This document shows, in pieces, positions 8,836-15,960 of a DNA stretch of 64,000 bases. Below the pieces are notes generated by a model that was given only the letters and a program-made list of their open reading frames with translations, had not been told where the DNA came from and made no database searches. The DNA comes from Arthrobacter sp. MMS18-M83. GTDB lineage: Bacteria; Actinomycetota; Actinomycetes; Actinomycetales; Micrococcaceae. Each line of letters opens with the position of its first letter. Position 1 is the first letter of the stretch. The stretch spans positions 992,001 to 1,056,000 of the forward strand of contig NZ_CP113343.1 of assembly GCF_026683955.1 (NCBI RefSeq), read 5' to 3'. A program made the translations under genes and the position numbers.

Positions 8836-9613
8836 CACCATGTCCCCGCCCCTGACCGACGCGGCGGTGGAGCAGGTGATCGCGCTTATGCGCACGACCC
8901 GGATGCCGCACGCCCGCGCCGTCGTCGCCGATGTCCTGGCCACCGCGAAAGCCCAGCGCTGGGACCCCACCGAGGTCGTCCGTGTCCTGCTCGAAGCCGA
9001 AGCCACCGGTCGGAACGCCTCGATGCTGGCCACCCGGCGCAAACGCGCAGGTTTCCCCTCCGGGAAGACCTTCGATGTCTGGGACGAGGCTCTGTCCACC
9101 CTCCCGGCCGCAACGACATCGTTCCTGCGGACGCTGGAATGGGTGCGGCGGCGGGAGAACCTGATCGCGTGCGGGCCCTCCGGCACCGGCAAAACCCTGC
9201 TGCTGGAGTCCTTGGGCCAGCAGGCCATCGACCAGGGCATGTCCGTGTCCTGGCTGAGCATGGAAGACCTCGGTGCGCTCGTGCGCCGGCACCGCATCGA
9301 TGACAGCGTGAACAAAGCCATCACCCGGGCCACCAACGTGGATTTGATCTGCATCGATGACATCGGCCTGCTGCCGGTTTCCGCGGACTCGGCCGAGGGC
9401 TTCTACCGCGTCGTGGAGGCCTCCTACGAGAAGCGGTCCCTGGCGATCAGCTCGAACATCCACCCCTCCGGGTTCGATGAGCTCATGCCCAAAACCATCG
9501 CCACCGCGACCGTTGACCGGCTTCTCCACCACGCCCACCTCTGCCAAACCAGCGGCGAGTCCGTCCGGCTCATGCAAGCCCAGAACGGGAAAGGAACCCG
9601 CCCCATGAACTAA
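8825..9613 (+). CDS. istB: IS21-family helper ATPase IstB
   Basis: 262 residues of the DnaC/IstB AAA+ family. Walker A is GPSGTGKTLL near residue 120, Walker B is LICIDDIGLLP, followed by sensor-1-like ISSNIHPSGF. IstB selects target DNA and stimulates the IstA transpososome. The start inside the istA 3' end (ATGAGCGCTG) suggests translational coupling. Confidence 0.95.
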   Translation: MSADTMSPPLTDAAVEQVIALMRTTRMPHARAVVADVLATAKAQRWDPTEVVRVLLEAEATGRNASMLATRRKRAGFPSGKTFDVWDEALSTLPAATTSFLRTLEWVRRRENLIACGPSGTGKTLLLESLGQQAIDQGMSVSWLSMEDLGALVRRHRIDDSVNKAITRATNVDLICIDDIGLLPVSADSAEGFYRVVEASYEKRSLAISSNIHPSGFDELMPKTIATATVDRLLHHAHLCQTSGESVRLMQAQNGKGTRPMN

Positions 9614-9678
9614 CCCCAAACCCTGGTCAGGCGCACTGAAACCCGGCATGCCCGGGGCGCCTGACCCTGTCCAAAAAT

Positions 9679-9783
9679 ACTTGCCGCGACCGGTCAATCA
9701 CTTGCCGCCAGCGGTCAAACCAACATGCCGCCACCGGTCAAACCAACATGCCGCCACCGGTCACTTCTAAGTTGCCGTTGACA
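9679..9783. repeat. Right-end transposase-binding repeats of the IS21 element
   Basis: Four tandem, 22-23-nt units of the form A(C/A)(T)TGCCGCCA/G-CCGGTCAA-ACCA run up to the terminal TTGCCGTTGACA. They are the inverted counterpart of the left array. Their regular spacing reflects IstA binding sites and is not a CRISPR array. Confidence 0.8.
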
Positions 9784-9789
9784 GGTGCT
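9784..9789. repeat. Target-site duplication GGTGCT, right copy
   Basis: Pairs with 7021-7026 across the IS21-family element. Confidence 0.85.
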
Positions 9790-9886
9790 GCAGGCGGAGA
9801 ATCCTGCCTATCCGGACATCCGCGTCCCGGCGTTGTCGGACCTGGTTATTTGGGGTGTGGCCACCCGATGCCTTCATTACGTTTAG
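9784..9886 (+). pseudogene. umuD: umuD, 3' part beyond the IS21 insertion
   Basis: In the frame set by the target duplication this reads VLQAENPAYPDIRVPALSDL, then VIWGVATRCLHYV and a TAG at 9884-9886. This is the classic UmuD C-terminus (NPxYPDI and WGVAT). The first six bases are the right copy of the duplication. The remnant is untranslated in its present position. Confidence 0.9.
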
Positions 9887-9895
9887 GGCGGGGCC

Positions 9896-9951
9896 ATGTC
9901 TAAGCCGGCTGTGATGCGGCGGATGCCGCAGATCGCGCATGTGGATGTGAA
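9896..9951 (+). pseudogene. umuC: umuC, 5' fragment (first 18 codons)
   Basis: ATG at 9896, nine bases after the umuD stop, reads MSKPAVMRRMPQIAHVDVN. That is the start of a Y-family polymerase, ending just before the catalytic-strand motif DVxxFYAS. At 9948-9951 (TGAA) it breaks off. The continuation NCFYASAERAFDP is at 21104. The joined sequence GTG GAT GTG AAC TGC TTC TAC is a perfect UmuC N-terminus, with the first carboxylate Asp on the left side and FYASAE on the right. Confidence 0.88.
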
Positions 9952-9962
9952 TTTTCACTTCC

Positions 9963-10338
9963 CTCAAGAGTGTTGTTGTACGGCGCAACGTCCAAAGGGC
10001 GTCAGGTCGGGATCGGGGTCTAACGAGAGCCTCTCGCAGGCCGGCTCCTCGCAATACCAGCGGTACTTGGACCATAGGACCTCCACGGGTCCGGCGACGG
10101 GAATGTCCCGGATCCGCTGAAGCGGCGTTCCTTACGCCGTGACGCGACCGACCCCGCACGTGGGGCAGCCCGGCGGCTGGCCGGTCTCAGCGATGATCTG
10201 CCGGCATCCGGCAGTGATGGTGGTGGAGATGACAGGGTAGTCAGGCAGGTTGAAGAAGATGGTGGCAGCATCGGCCGCGACCCCGATAGCCTCGTTCAAG
10301 GCTCGTGGTCCTGTTCCAGGTTGAATGCTTAGACACAC
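9963..10338 (-). pseudogene. ISL3-family transposase N-terminal relic
   Basis: Read on the minus strand, one frame gives TIFFNLPDYPVIS and then a zinc ribbon GCPTCGVGRVTA followed by a stop. The next frame continues LQRIRDIPVAGPVEVLWSKY, then RWYCEEPACERLSL, and stops at 9963. These are the N-terminal zinc-binding region and the R.RDIPV.G..V.......C..P.C motif of ISL3 transposases. The catalytic part is absent. It lies just inside the left end of the element in umuC. Confidence 0.65.
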
Positions 10339-10442
10339 TCATCCCAGCAGGGCCACGGGCACTCTTGTCTTCAACGACACGAACTCAATTCCCCACGACC
10401 CACGAAGAGCCCATATAAGGCCTTTTTCGACATGATGGCTTC

Positions 10443-10670
10443 ATGGTCACTAACCCTTCCCCGCTCAATAAGAAGCAAGTCGAAGCCCTGCAGTGGATCC
10501 GTAATGGCCGCCTGAAAGGCATTTACGCGACGGGGTACCATCACAGGATCATTGCGAGGGCACTTGAGCGACGATGTCTGATGGAGATCAACGCGACCTC
10601 AGGATGGACTCTTTGTACGAAGTCTCATGATTCCGACGATCGTGAAAACTATGCCAAAGAGCACCGTTGA
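10443..10670 (+). CDS. Small hypothetical protein (75 aa)
   Basis: A polar protein starting MVTNPSPLNKKQVEALQWIR with a helical N-terminal region and no membrane segment. It has no family I recognise; such short KxxxALxWI proteins are common in phages and integrative elements. Its last 24 codons overlap, on the opposite strand, the end of the small membrane protein gene at 10599-10844, so one of the two may be spurious. No strong ribosome site is visible. Confidence 0.4.
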   Translation: MVTNPSPLNKKQVEALQWIRNGRLKGIYATGYHHRIIARALERRCLMEINATSGWTLCTKSHDSDDRENYAKEHR

Positions 10671-10844
10671 CAGTCCAGGCATAATTTTTCCGGTTGACAA
10701 GATCTGAGCAGTGCCGCTGATAATTCCGACAGCTGAAAGACAGATGAACCCATACCCAATGATGGTGTTCTGTCGTGAACGCTTAGGAGGCTGGTCCAAA
10801 CCTTTTCCCTTCTCTGGTGGAGATGTAATGCGTCCGCTGATCAT
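10599..10844 (-). CDS. Two-helix membrane protein coupled to rhs (candidate immunity protein)
   Basis: 81 residues: polar N-terminus (MISGRITSPPEKGKGLDQPP), two hydrophobic helices (IIGYGFICLSAVGIISG and MPGLSTVLFGIVFTIVGIM), and a short basic tail. Its ATG overlaps the rhs stop codon (ATGA), so translation is coupled. A small protein encoded immediately after an Rhs tip is normally the cognate immunity protein. The Rhs tip here is itself hydrophobic, so a membrane-located immunity partner would make sense. Function is inference from position only. Confidence 0.55.
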   Translation of the reverse strand: MISGRITSPPEKGKGLDQPPKRSRQNTIIGYGFICLSAVGIISGTAQILSTGKIMPGLSTVLFGIVFTIVGIMRLRTKSPS

Positions 10845-13800
10845 GAGGAACAGTCCTGAGATTGTTGGTATAACTCGTACGCGAAATCGATTCCGGCCAA
10901 AACAAAATCGGTTTCAGCCGGTATTAGCAAATCACCTAGCAGTCCAGATGCTACATCTGCGAGAATAGCGCCAGCGGCAAATAGAACGACGCCTCCAGCA
11001 ACTAATGCAGACAGCGCCGCGAACCCACAGTCAATCGAGTCCAAACCTGTCGGGTCTGTCGAGTTGACAGGGTTGCATTGAACATAACCGTATCGGTTGG
11101 CCTCTCGGTTGCTTGGATCTGCCTGGGTGAAGCGGCCTACTGAGGCGTCATAGTAGCGGGCTCCGAACTTCGTGTATCCGGTGGTGGCGTCTTTGTACCC
11201 GGCGGCGTATTGCCATGGATTTACTCCCGCTTGTGTGCCTGTCGCGCTGGTGTTTCCCCAGGAGTCGTAGGCGTAGCTCGCGGCGGAGGCCTGGGTGCTG
11301 TCGGTCAAGAGGATGGTGGAGCCGAGGGCGTCGGTCGTGTAGTAGAAGCTTGCCCCGCTGCTGCTGTTCCTCATGCTGACTAGTGTGCCGTTGGGGTCGC
11401 GGATGAAGGAAGTGGTTGCGCCGCCCGTTGTTTGTTGGGTGATGCCGAGGGTTCCGTTGAGGAAGCTGGTGGCTCCGGCGGTGAGGCGTTCGTCGTTGCG
11501 TGGTCCGGCGTAGCTGAAGTTGGTGGTGGTTCCGTTGGTGTAGCCGGTGAGTTGGTCGAAGGTGTTGTAGGACTGTGTGGCGGCGCCCGCTGTGGTGGTG
11601 TTGCCGTTGGCGTCATAGGCGTAGCTCGTGGCCCCGGTGGGGGCTGTGGTGCAGGTGCCGGTGCTGGCGCCGGTCCAGCAGAGCTGGTCGGCGGCGTTGA
11701 ACGCGGCGTACACGGTTGCGGCGCCGGTCTTGGTGGCCTGGGTGCGGTTGCTGTTGGCGTCGTAGGCCCAGGTTTCGGTGGTGGTTCCGGTGATGGCTGA
11801 GGTGAGGCGGTTGAGTTTGTCGTAACCGTAGGTGGTCGCGAGGCTGCCGTTAGGGGTCATCGTGGTGCGCAGGGCCCCATTCCCGCTTTGGGTGTAGGTG
11901 TAGGTGCTGCTGGCCAGGGTGGTGGCGCTGCTGTTCTTGGCCGAGATGGACAGGATCTTTCCTGCGTTGTCGTACACGGTGGTGTTGGTGACCCCATTGG
12001 GGTACTGGGTGGTGGTGCGCCGGTTGGCGTTGTCGTACCCGAAGCCGGTGCACATCGTGGCGTTCGGGAAGGCCGGGCTTGCCGGGCAGGACCCGCCGGG
12101 TTCGGCCAGGGAGATCAGCCGGTTCGCGGCGTCGTAGCCGTAGGTTACGGTGCCGAGCGGATCGACGTAGGTGAGGATGTTCGAGGCTCCGTCGTACGTG
12201 ACCGTGGTGGTGGTCCCGCCGATGGCCTTGCTCGTGGGCCGGTTCTGGGCATCCCAGGCGTACGTGGTGGTCCCGGCTGCGTCGACGCGTGTGGTGAGGT
12301 TGCCGGCGGCGTCGTAGGTGTAGGTGACGCAGGTTGCGGCCACGCAGGTGGCGCCGTAGCGGATTTGGGTGAGGCGGTCGTTGGCGTCGTAAGTGTAGGT
12401 GGCGGTCTGGCTCTTGCCGTCCGTGGCGGTGGCGATCCGTCCTGCAGCGTCGTAGGTGTAGGTGATGGTGCCCAGCGGCGCGGGCCTGGTCACTGTGATC
12501 GGGTTGCCGGCACTGTCGTAGGTGTAGCTGGTGGTGTTGCCGTTGCCGTCCGTGGACCGGCAGAGCTCGCCGGCTTTGGCGCCGCAGTATGTGGGTACGC
12601 TGTCTTGCTCGTAGAAGCGCTGCGGGGTGCCCCCGAGGTTATCCGGGGTAAGGATCTTGGAAGGCTCCTTGGTGTTCGCGTCGTACTGGATCGTGCTCGT
12701 GTTGCCTTCACTGTTGGTAGTCGTAGCGGGCCGGTAATTCAGCAGCGGGTCCCCGGTCGCCGTCGGATAGGTGAAGGATACGGACCCTGCCGTGCCGCTG
12801 GAGCCGGCCAGCGGGGAGGTGATCTTGGTGATGCTGTTGTTCGCGTTGTACGTCGTCGTGGCGGTCTGGCTCATCCCGTTGACGCTGGTGAGCCGGTTGT
12901 CGTGGCCATCGAAGGTGAATTGGTTTGTGTGTCCATTCGGGTCAGTGACCGTCGTGACGTGGGTTTTACTCGCGTCGAGGGTATAGGTGGTTTGCTTGCT
13001 GTTCGGGTCGGTGAGGTAGGACAGGGTCGGGCCGGTGTTGTGGGTGAGGGTCCAGGTCGCGGCTGCTGGGGATCCTTGGCCGTAGGTGATGGTGTTGACC
13101 CAGTTGTCAGCCGCGTACGCCAGAGCGGTGACGTTGCTGCGGCCGCCGGTGATGGAGGTCAGTTTGCCGTTGGTGTAGGTGAAGGTGGTGACCGCGCCGG
13201 TCGCGTCGGTGATCTTGGACATTTGGCCCTGCCCTCCGCCGTATTCGATGTTCACGGTCCGGTTCAGCGAGTTGTCCGTGATCGAGGAGGGCTGGTTCAG
13301 GTTCCGGGTGTCGTTGTAAGCGTAGGTGAAGAACCTGCCCTGGGTGTCCGAGGTCTGATTGAGCAGACCGTTGCTGTAGTAGTAGTCGACGTGGTTCGGG
13401 TTCAGTGCTTGCGAGTCGAAGGACTTGCCCAGCTCGAAGTTGCCGCTGTTGTCCCAATATTCGTTGGTGATGCCGGTGTCATTGAACCGCAGATCGAACA
13501 CACCGCTCTGGGTCTGGGTGAGGGAGGCGTTCAACCCGGGGGCCATGGTGTAGGTGGAGCCGGAGAGGACGAAGGTGTACCAGCCGCCGTCCGGGGCGAT
13601 ATAGATCATGTTCCCCGTGGACGGATCGGCCCGCATTCCGGATTCGAGCTTGCCCATGGACAAGGTGGGGCGCTGGTCGTATTTGCTGTTGTACCGCCAG
13701 GCGACATTCACGTCCTGGCCGATGCCCCGGACGTTGAACAGCCGACCGGTGAGTACGACGTTGCCATTGGTCGGGTTCACCTCGAGCTTGGAAGAGTCGG

Positions 13801-15256
13801 TAAGGGAATGGCTGACCATGGAGGCCGTGGCACGGGATCCGGAACCTGTCCCGTCGGAAGTGACTGGTGGCAGCAGGTTCGCGTTGCTGAACCAGCCTTG
13901 GGAATCGATGATGATGTTCACGGAACTGCTGCCGGCATTGAAGACCTTGATTTTGCCCGTGGTGGCGCTGGGCCGGACTATCACGACGTTCGAGGCGGAG
14001 TCCGAGCTGTAATTGACCGTGCTCAGGTTCGGTTCAGGCTCGTCCGAGGGCCAGACGCGCAGGTACCCGAAGCCGGAAGAGAGCGGGGTGATGTTCATCA
14101 TGACGCCGGCGACGTTGGTTGAGGCGGCGGGCAGTCCGCCTACTCCGGCGATCTGGACCTCGATCGTGGTGTTGGCGGGGATTGCGGTATTCGGGGCCAG
14201 GCGGGAATCGTAGAGCCGTGATTCGACCGTGGTGAAAGAGCTCGACGAAGAGACCTGGCCATCGAAGTACCCTTGGATGTCGATGAGAACGTTCACTCCC
14301 GGGGTGACGGATGCCCAATGCTTGATGTCCGTCACGCCCGCGGCGTTCAGATTCAGGACCGCGCCAATTGCCGTGGTCTGGTTGCCGCGGAAGTTGATCG
14401 TCGTCCCCGGATCGCTTCCGTTGGCGAACCAGCCCCCTGGAAGTGTTGCGAAGATGGGGTTGGAGGGGTCGGTGCTGATCACTGTGATGTTGGCGAAGAC
14501 AGCGGTCGCCGTGTCCGGGACCCCGCCTTTGCCTTTCAAGGTCACGGACTTGACTGCCGTCCCGGTCCAGGCGCCGGCCGGAAAGCCGGTCCCGTTACGG
14601 GTATCGACCACCCGCGACGTCGGCACGGACACGAAACCGCCCGGGGCCGGAGTGCTGCCCGAGGTGAAATAGCCCTGCACGTCAACAATGAACTGCTGCG
14701 AGGTGCTGGAGTAGAGAGCGAGCTTCCCGTCGCTGCCTACCGCGATGGCGGCTGAGTTCGAGATCGTGTCCCCGGTGCCGGAGAACAGTACGGTGGTGTC
14801 ATGGTGGCGTCCGCTGTTGGGCACGAGCTGCGCCGCGTTGGGCTGGGTTCCATTCACGATGGTCAAGCTCACCAGGACAGTGGCGACACCTGTGACCGGG
14901 ACCCCTGCCTGGCCCAGGATCTGAAAGGGATACCAGGTACCTGCGGCCACAGGGCCGGTGATCCCGCCCAGCCCGCTGCGGGTGTCCACGGCACGGCCCT
15001 GGCCCTCCACCGGGTAGAACACGCCGGCCTGTACTGAGGGGGTCGACTGCATCGGCGCTAGGGCTGGCGCTTGGGCTGAGGCCAGCCCAAGCGGCCCCGA
15101 TTGTGTGGAAGCGGGTGCGGCGAATGCCGGGGCGCTGAGCCCGTACACGCCAAGCGCGGCCGCAACAATTGCGGCAATAAGGATCCTGAAGGTCAGGAAA
15201 ACGACGGACATAGGCTGGAAAAAGGCAGGCTCGCGCCGGCTCCTGGCAATGGACAT
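10841..15256 (-). CDS. Secreted Rhs/YD-repeat protein with short hydrophobic C-terminal tip
   Basis: 1471 residues. A signal peptide covers about residues 1-47 (helix ILIAAIVAAALGVYGLSAPA, then FAAPA). Next come three roughly 120-residue beta modules, each with a (V/Y)DTR or YDSR motif and ending in DVQGYF, DIQGYF or DSQGWF (residues about 80-455). A linker follows, then about 25 RHS/YD repeats (YTYDAAGN..., residues about 600-1290) and the conserved Rhs core ending GYTKFGARYYDASVGRFTQA...NSTDPTGLD at about residue 1405. The remaining 66-residue tip is hydrophobic (ALVAGGVVLFAAGAIL) and unlike known nuclease tips. Such proteins encapsulate a toxin in a YD shell at the cell surface. It is cargo of the element in umuC. 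Confidence 0.9.
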   Translation of the reverse strand: MSIARSRREPAFFQPMSVVFLTFRILIAAIVAAALGVYGLSAPAFAAPASTQSGPLGLASAQAPALAPMQSTPSVQAGVFYPVEGQGRAVDTRSGLGGITGPVAAGTWYPFQILGQAGVPVTGVATVLVSLTIVNGTQPNAAQLVPNSGRHHDTTVLFSGTGDTISNSAAIAVGSDGKLALYSSTSQQFIVDVQGYFTSGSTPAPGGFVSVPTSRVVDTRNGTGFPAGAWTGTAVKSVTLKGKGGVPDTATAVFANITVISTDPSNPIFATLPGGWFANGSDPGTTINFRGNQTTAIGAVLNLNAAGVTDIKHWASVTPGVNVLIDIQGYFDGQVSSSSSFTTVESRLYDSRLAPNTAIPANTTIEVQIAGVGGLPAASTNVAGVMMNITPLSSGFGYLRVWPSDEPEPNLSTVNYSSDSASNVVIVRPSATTGKIKVFNAGSSSVNIIIDSQGWFSNANLLPPVTSDGTGSGSRATASMVSHSLTDSSKLEVNPTNGNVVLTGRLFNVRGIGQDVNVAWRYNSKYDQRPTLSMGKLESGMRADPSTGNMIYIAPDGGWYTFVLSGSTYTMAPGLNASLTQTQSGVFDLRFNDTGITNEYWDNSGNFELGKSFDSQALNPNHVDYYYSNGLLNQTSDTQGRFFTYAYNDTRNLNQPSSITDNSLNRTVNIEYGGGQGQMSKITDATGAVTTFTYTNGKLTSITGGRSNVTALAYAADNWVNTITYGQGSPAAATWTLTHNTGPTLSYLTDPNSKQTTYTLDASKTHVTTVTDPNGHTNQFTFDGHDNRLTSVNGMSQTATTTYNANNSITKITSPLAGSSGTAGSVSFTYPTATGDPLLNYRPATTTNSEGNTSTIQYDANTKEPSKILTPDNLGGTPQRFYEQDSVPTYCGAKAGELCRSTDGNGNTTSYTYDSAGNPITVTRPAPLGTITYTYDAAGRIATATDGKSQTATYTYDANDRLTQIRYGATCVAATCVTYTYDAAGNLTTRVDAAGTTTYAWDAQNRPTSKAIGGTTTTVTYDGASNILTYVDPLGTVTYGYDAANRLISLAEPGGSCPASPAFPNATMCTGFGYDNANRRTTTQYPNGVTNTTVYDNAGKILSISAKNSSATTLASSTYTYTQSGNGALRTTMTPNGSLATTYGYDKLNRLTSAITGTTTETWAYDANSNRTQATKTGAATVYAAFNAADQLCWTGASTGTCTTAPTGATSYAYDANGNTTTAGAATQSYNTFDQLTGYTNGTTTNFSYAGPRNDERLTAGATSFLNGTLGITQQTTGGATTSFIRDPNGTLVSMRNSSSGASFYYTTDALGSTILLTDSTQASAASYAYDSWGNTSATGTQAGVNPWQYAAGYKDATTGYTKFGARYYDASVGRFTQADPSNREANRYGYVQCNPVNSTDPTGLDSIDCGFAALSALVAGGVVLFAAGAILADVASGLLGDLLIPAETDFVLAGIDFAYELYQQSQDCSS

Positions 15257-15354
15257 CCCCCACGGACTTTCTACGAAAAAGCCCCCACTGCGTTCATCAA
15301 CGAAAAGCCAGGAGCCTCGAGACCAATGATGGGACGAGGCTAAATTACCCGCGA

Positions 15355-15383
15355 ATAGTAAGCAAGCTTTTTATTCATGACAA
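15355..15383 (-). promoter_or_regulatory. Candidate sigma-70-type promoter of rhs
   Basis: On the minus strand, TTGTCA (15378-15383), a 17-nt spacer and TACTAT (15355-15360), about 95 nt before the rhs start. The -35 matches five of six and the -10 four of six consensus bases. The surrounding 60 bp are much more AT-rich than the rest of the element. Confidence 0.4.
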
Positions 15384-15522
15384 AAAGTGTAAAGTTGATC
15401 GGCGAAAGCGGTCTCAAAGCTGAGAACGGGCCAGATCTCTCGCTGAAAAATGCTCTACTGCGACCTTCGGTTCGAACATGCCGTGCCCGCGCAGACTCGC
15501 CGGCGCGCAAAATGGTCTAAGG

Positions 15523-15960
15523 TCAGGCGTTCTCAAAGTCTTTGGGATTGCCATGGCCAGGCCGACCTCCCGGACGCAGTGGCGTGACGTTGCCGGAGGA
15601 CCGCAGCCGGTCCAGTAGCCGGTCGCGTTCTTCGGTGACTGCCAGCAATGCCGCGGCGTAGTTGCGCAGTTGTCGGGCCAGCGCGTCGCGTTCCTGGGCG
15701 AGTCGGCCTGCGCGTTCTCGCTCCTCGGCGAGTTGCGTGCGTAGAGCATCGACTTCAGGTTTGCTCCGATTGATCTGCCGCGCACGTTCTTGGAAGGCTG
15801 CGTTGATGTCCGGGTTGGCGAGGGTTAATCGGTGCCGTTTGACCCCTGCCAGTTCGGCCAGGCGAACGCCGGTCAGCGGCCCGGTTGCGCGGCCTTCCAG
15901 GAGGTCGTCGGCGGCTTTCTGAAGTGCTTCGCGGATGGTGTTGGGATCAGCGTGTGTCAT
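15523..15960 (-). CDS. DUF6262 / TnpC-like accessory transposition protein
   Basis: 145 residues, mostly helical. An N-terminal segment (IREALQKAADDLLEGR...GVRLAELAGVKRHRLTLANP) resembles a small DNA-binding fold. It is followed by a long coiled coil (about residues 60-120, heptad Leu/Ala with QLAEERERAGRLAQERDAL). DUF6262 proteins are found as the last gene of Tn554-type recombinase operons, where TnpC influences orientation and frequency of transposition. It overlaps the upstream recombinase stop by 4 nt. Family assignment is from memory of this pattern. Confidence 0.7.
   Translation of the reverse strand: MTHADPNTIREALQKAADDLLEGRATGPLTGVRLAELAGVKRHRLTLANPDINAAFQERARQINRSKPEVDALRTQLAEERERAGRLAQERDALARQLRNYAAALLAVTEERDRLLDRLRSSGNVTPLRPGGRPGHGNPKDFENA

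Larger units (their letters stand above)
7027..9783 (+). mobile_element. IS21-family insertion sequence, 2757 bp, in umuD
   Basis: Bounded by TG...CA ends. The left end (TGTAAGCGGCAACTT, then TAAACTGACCGG) and the inverted right end (TGTCAACGGCAACTT, then AGAAGTGACCGG) match at most positions. A 6-bp direct repeat GGTGCT flanks the element. It contains overlapping istA and istB and multiple about 22-bp repeats at both ends, all diagnostic of IS21. Both genes look intact, so the element may be active and the insertion recent. Confidence 0.93.

Noticed and set aside
7636-9363. 575-residue minus-strand ORF
   Set aside because: Antisense to istA/istB; composition is that of a shadow frame in GC-rich DNA and it contains no recognisable domain.
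9679-9783. Regular 22-nt repeats resembling a mini CRISPR
   Set aside because: They are the transposase-binding array at the IS21 right end, mirrored at the left end; there are no unique spacers or cas genes.
9896-10120. 75-residue ORF starting MSKPAVMRRMPQ
   Set aside because: Only the first 18 codons are coding (umuC N-terminus); the rest is run-on into the inserted element.
11888-14122. 744-residue plus-strand ORF
   Set aside because: Antisense to the rhs gene, whose YD repeats, signal peptide and core are unmistakable; the antisense product is Gly/Val/Arg-rich without motifs.
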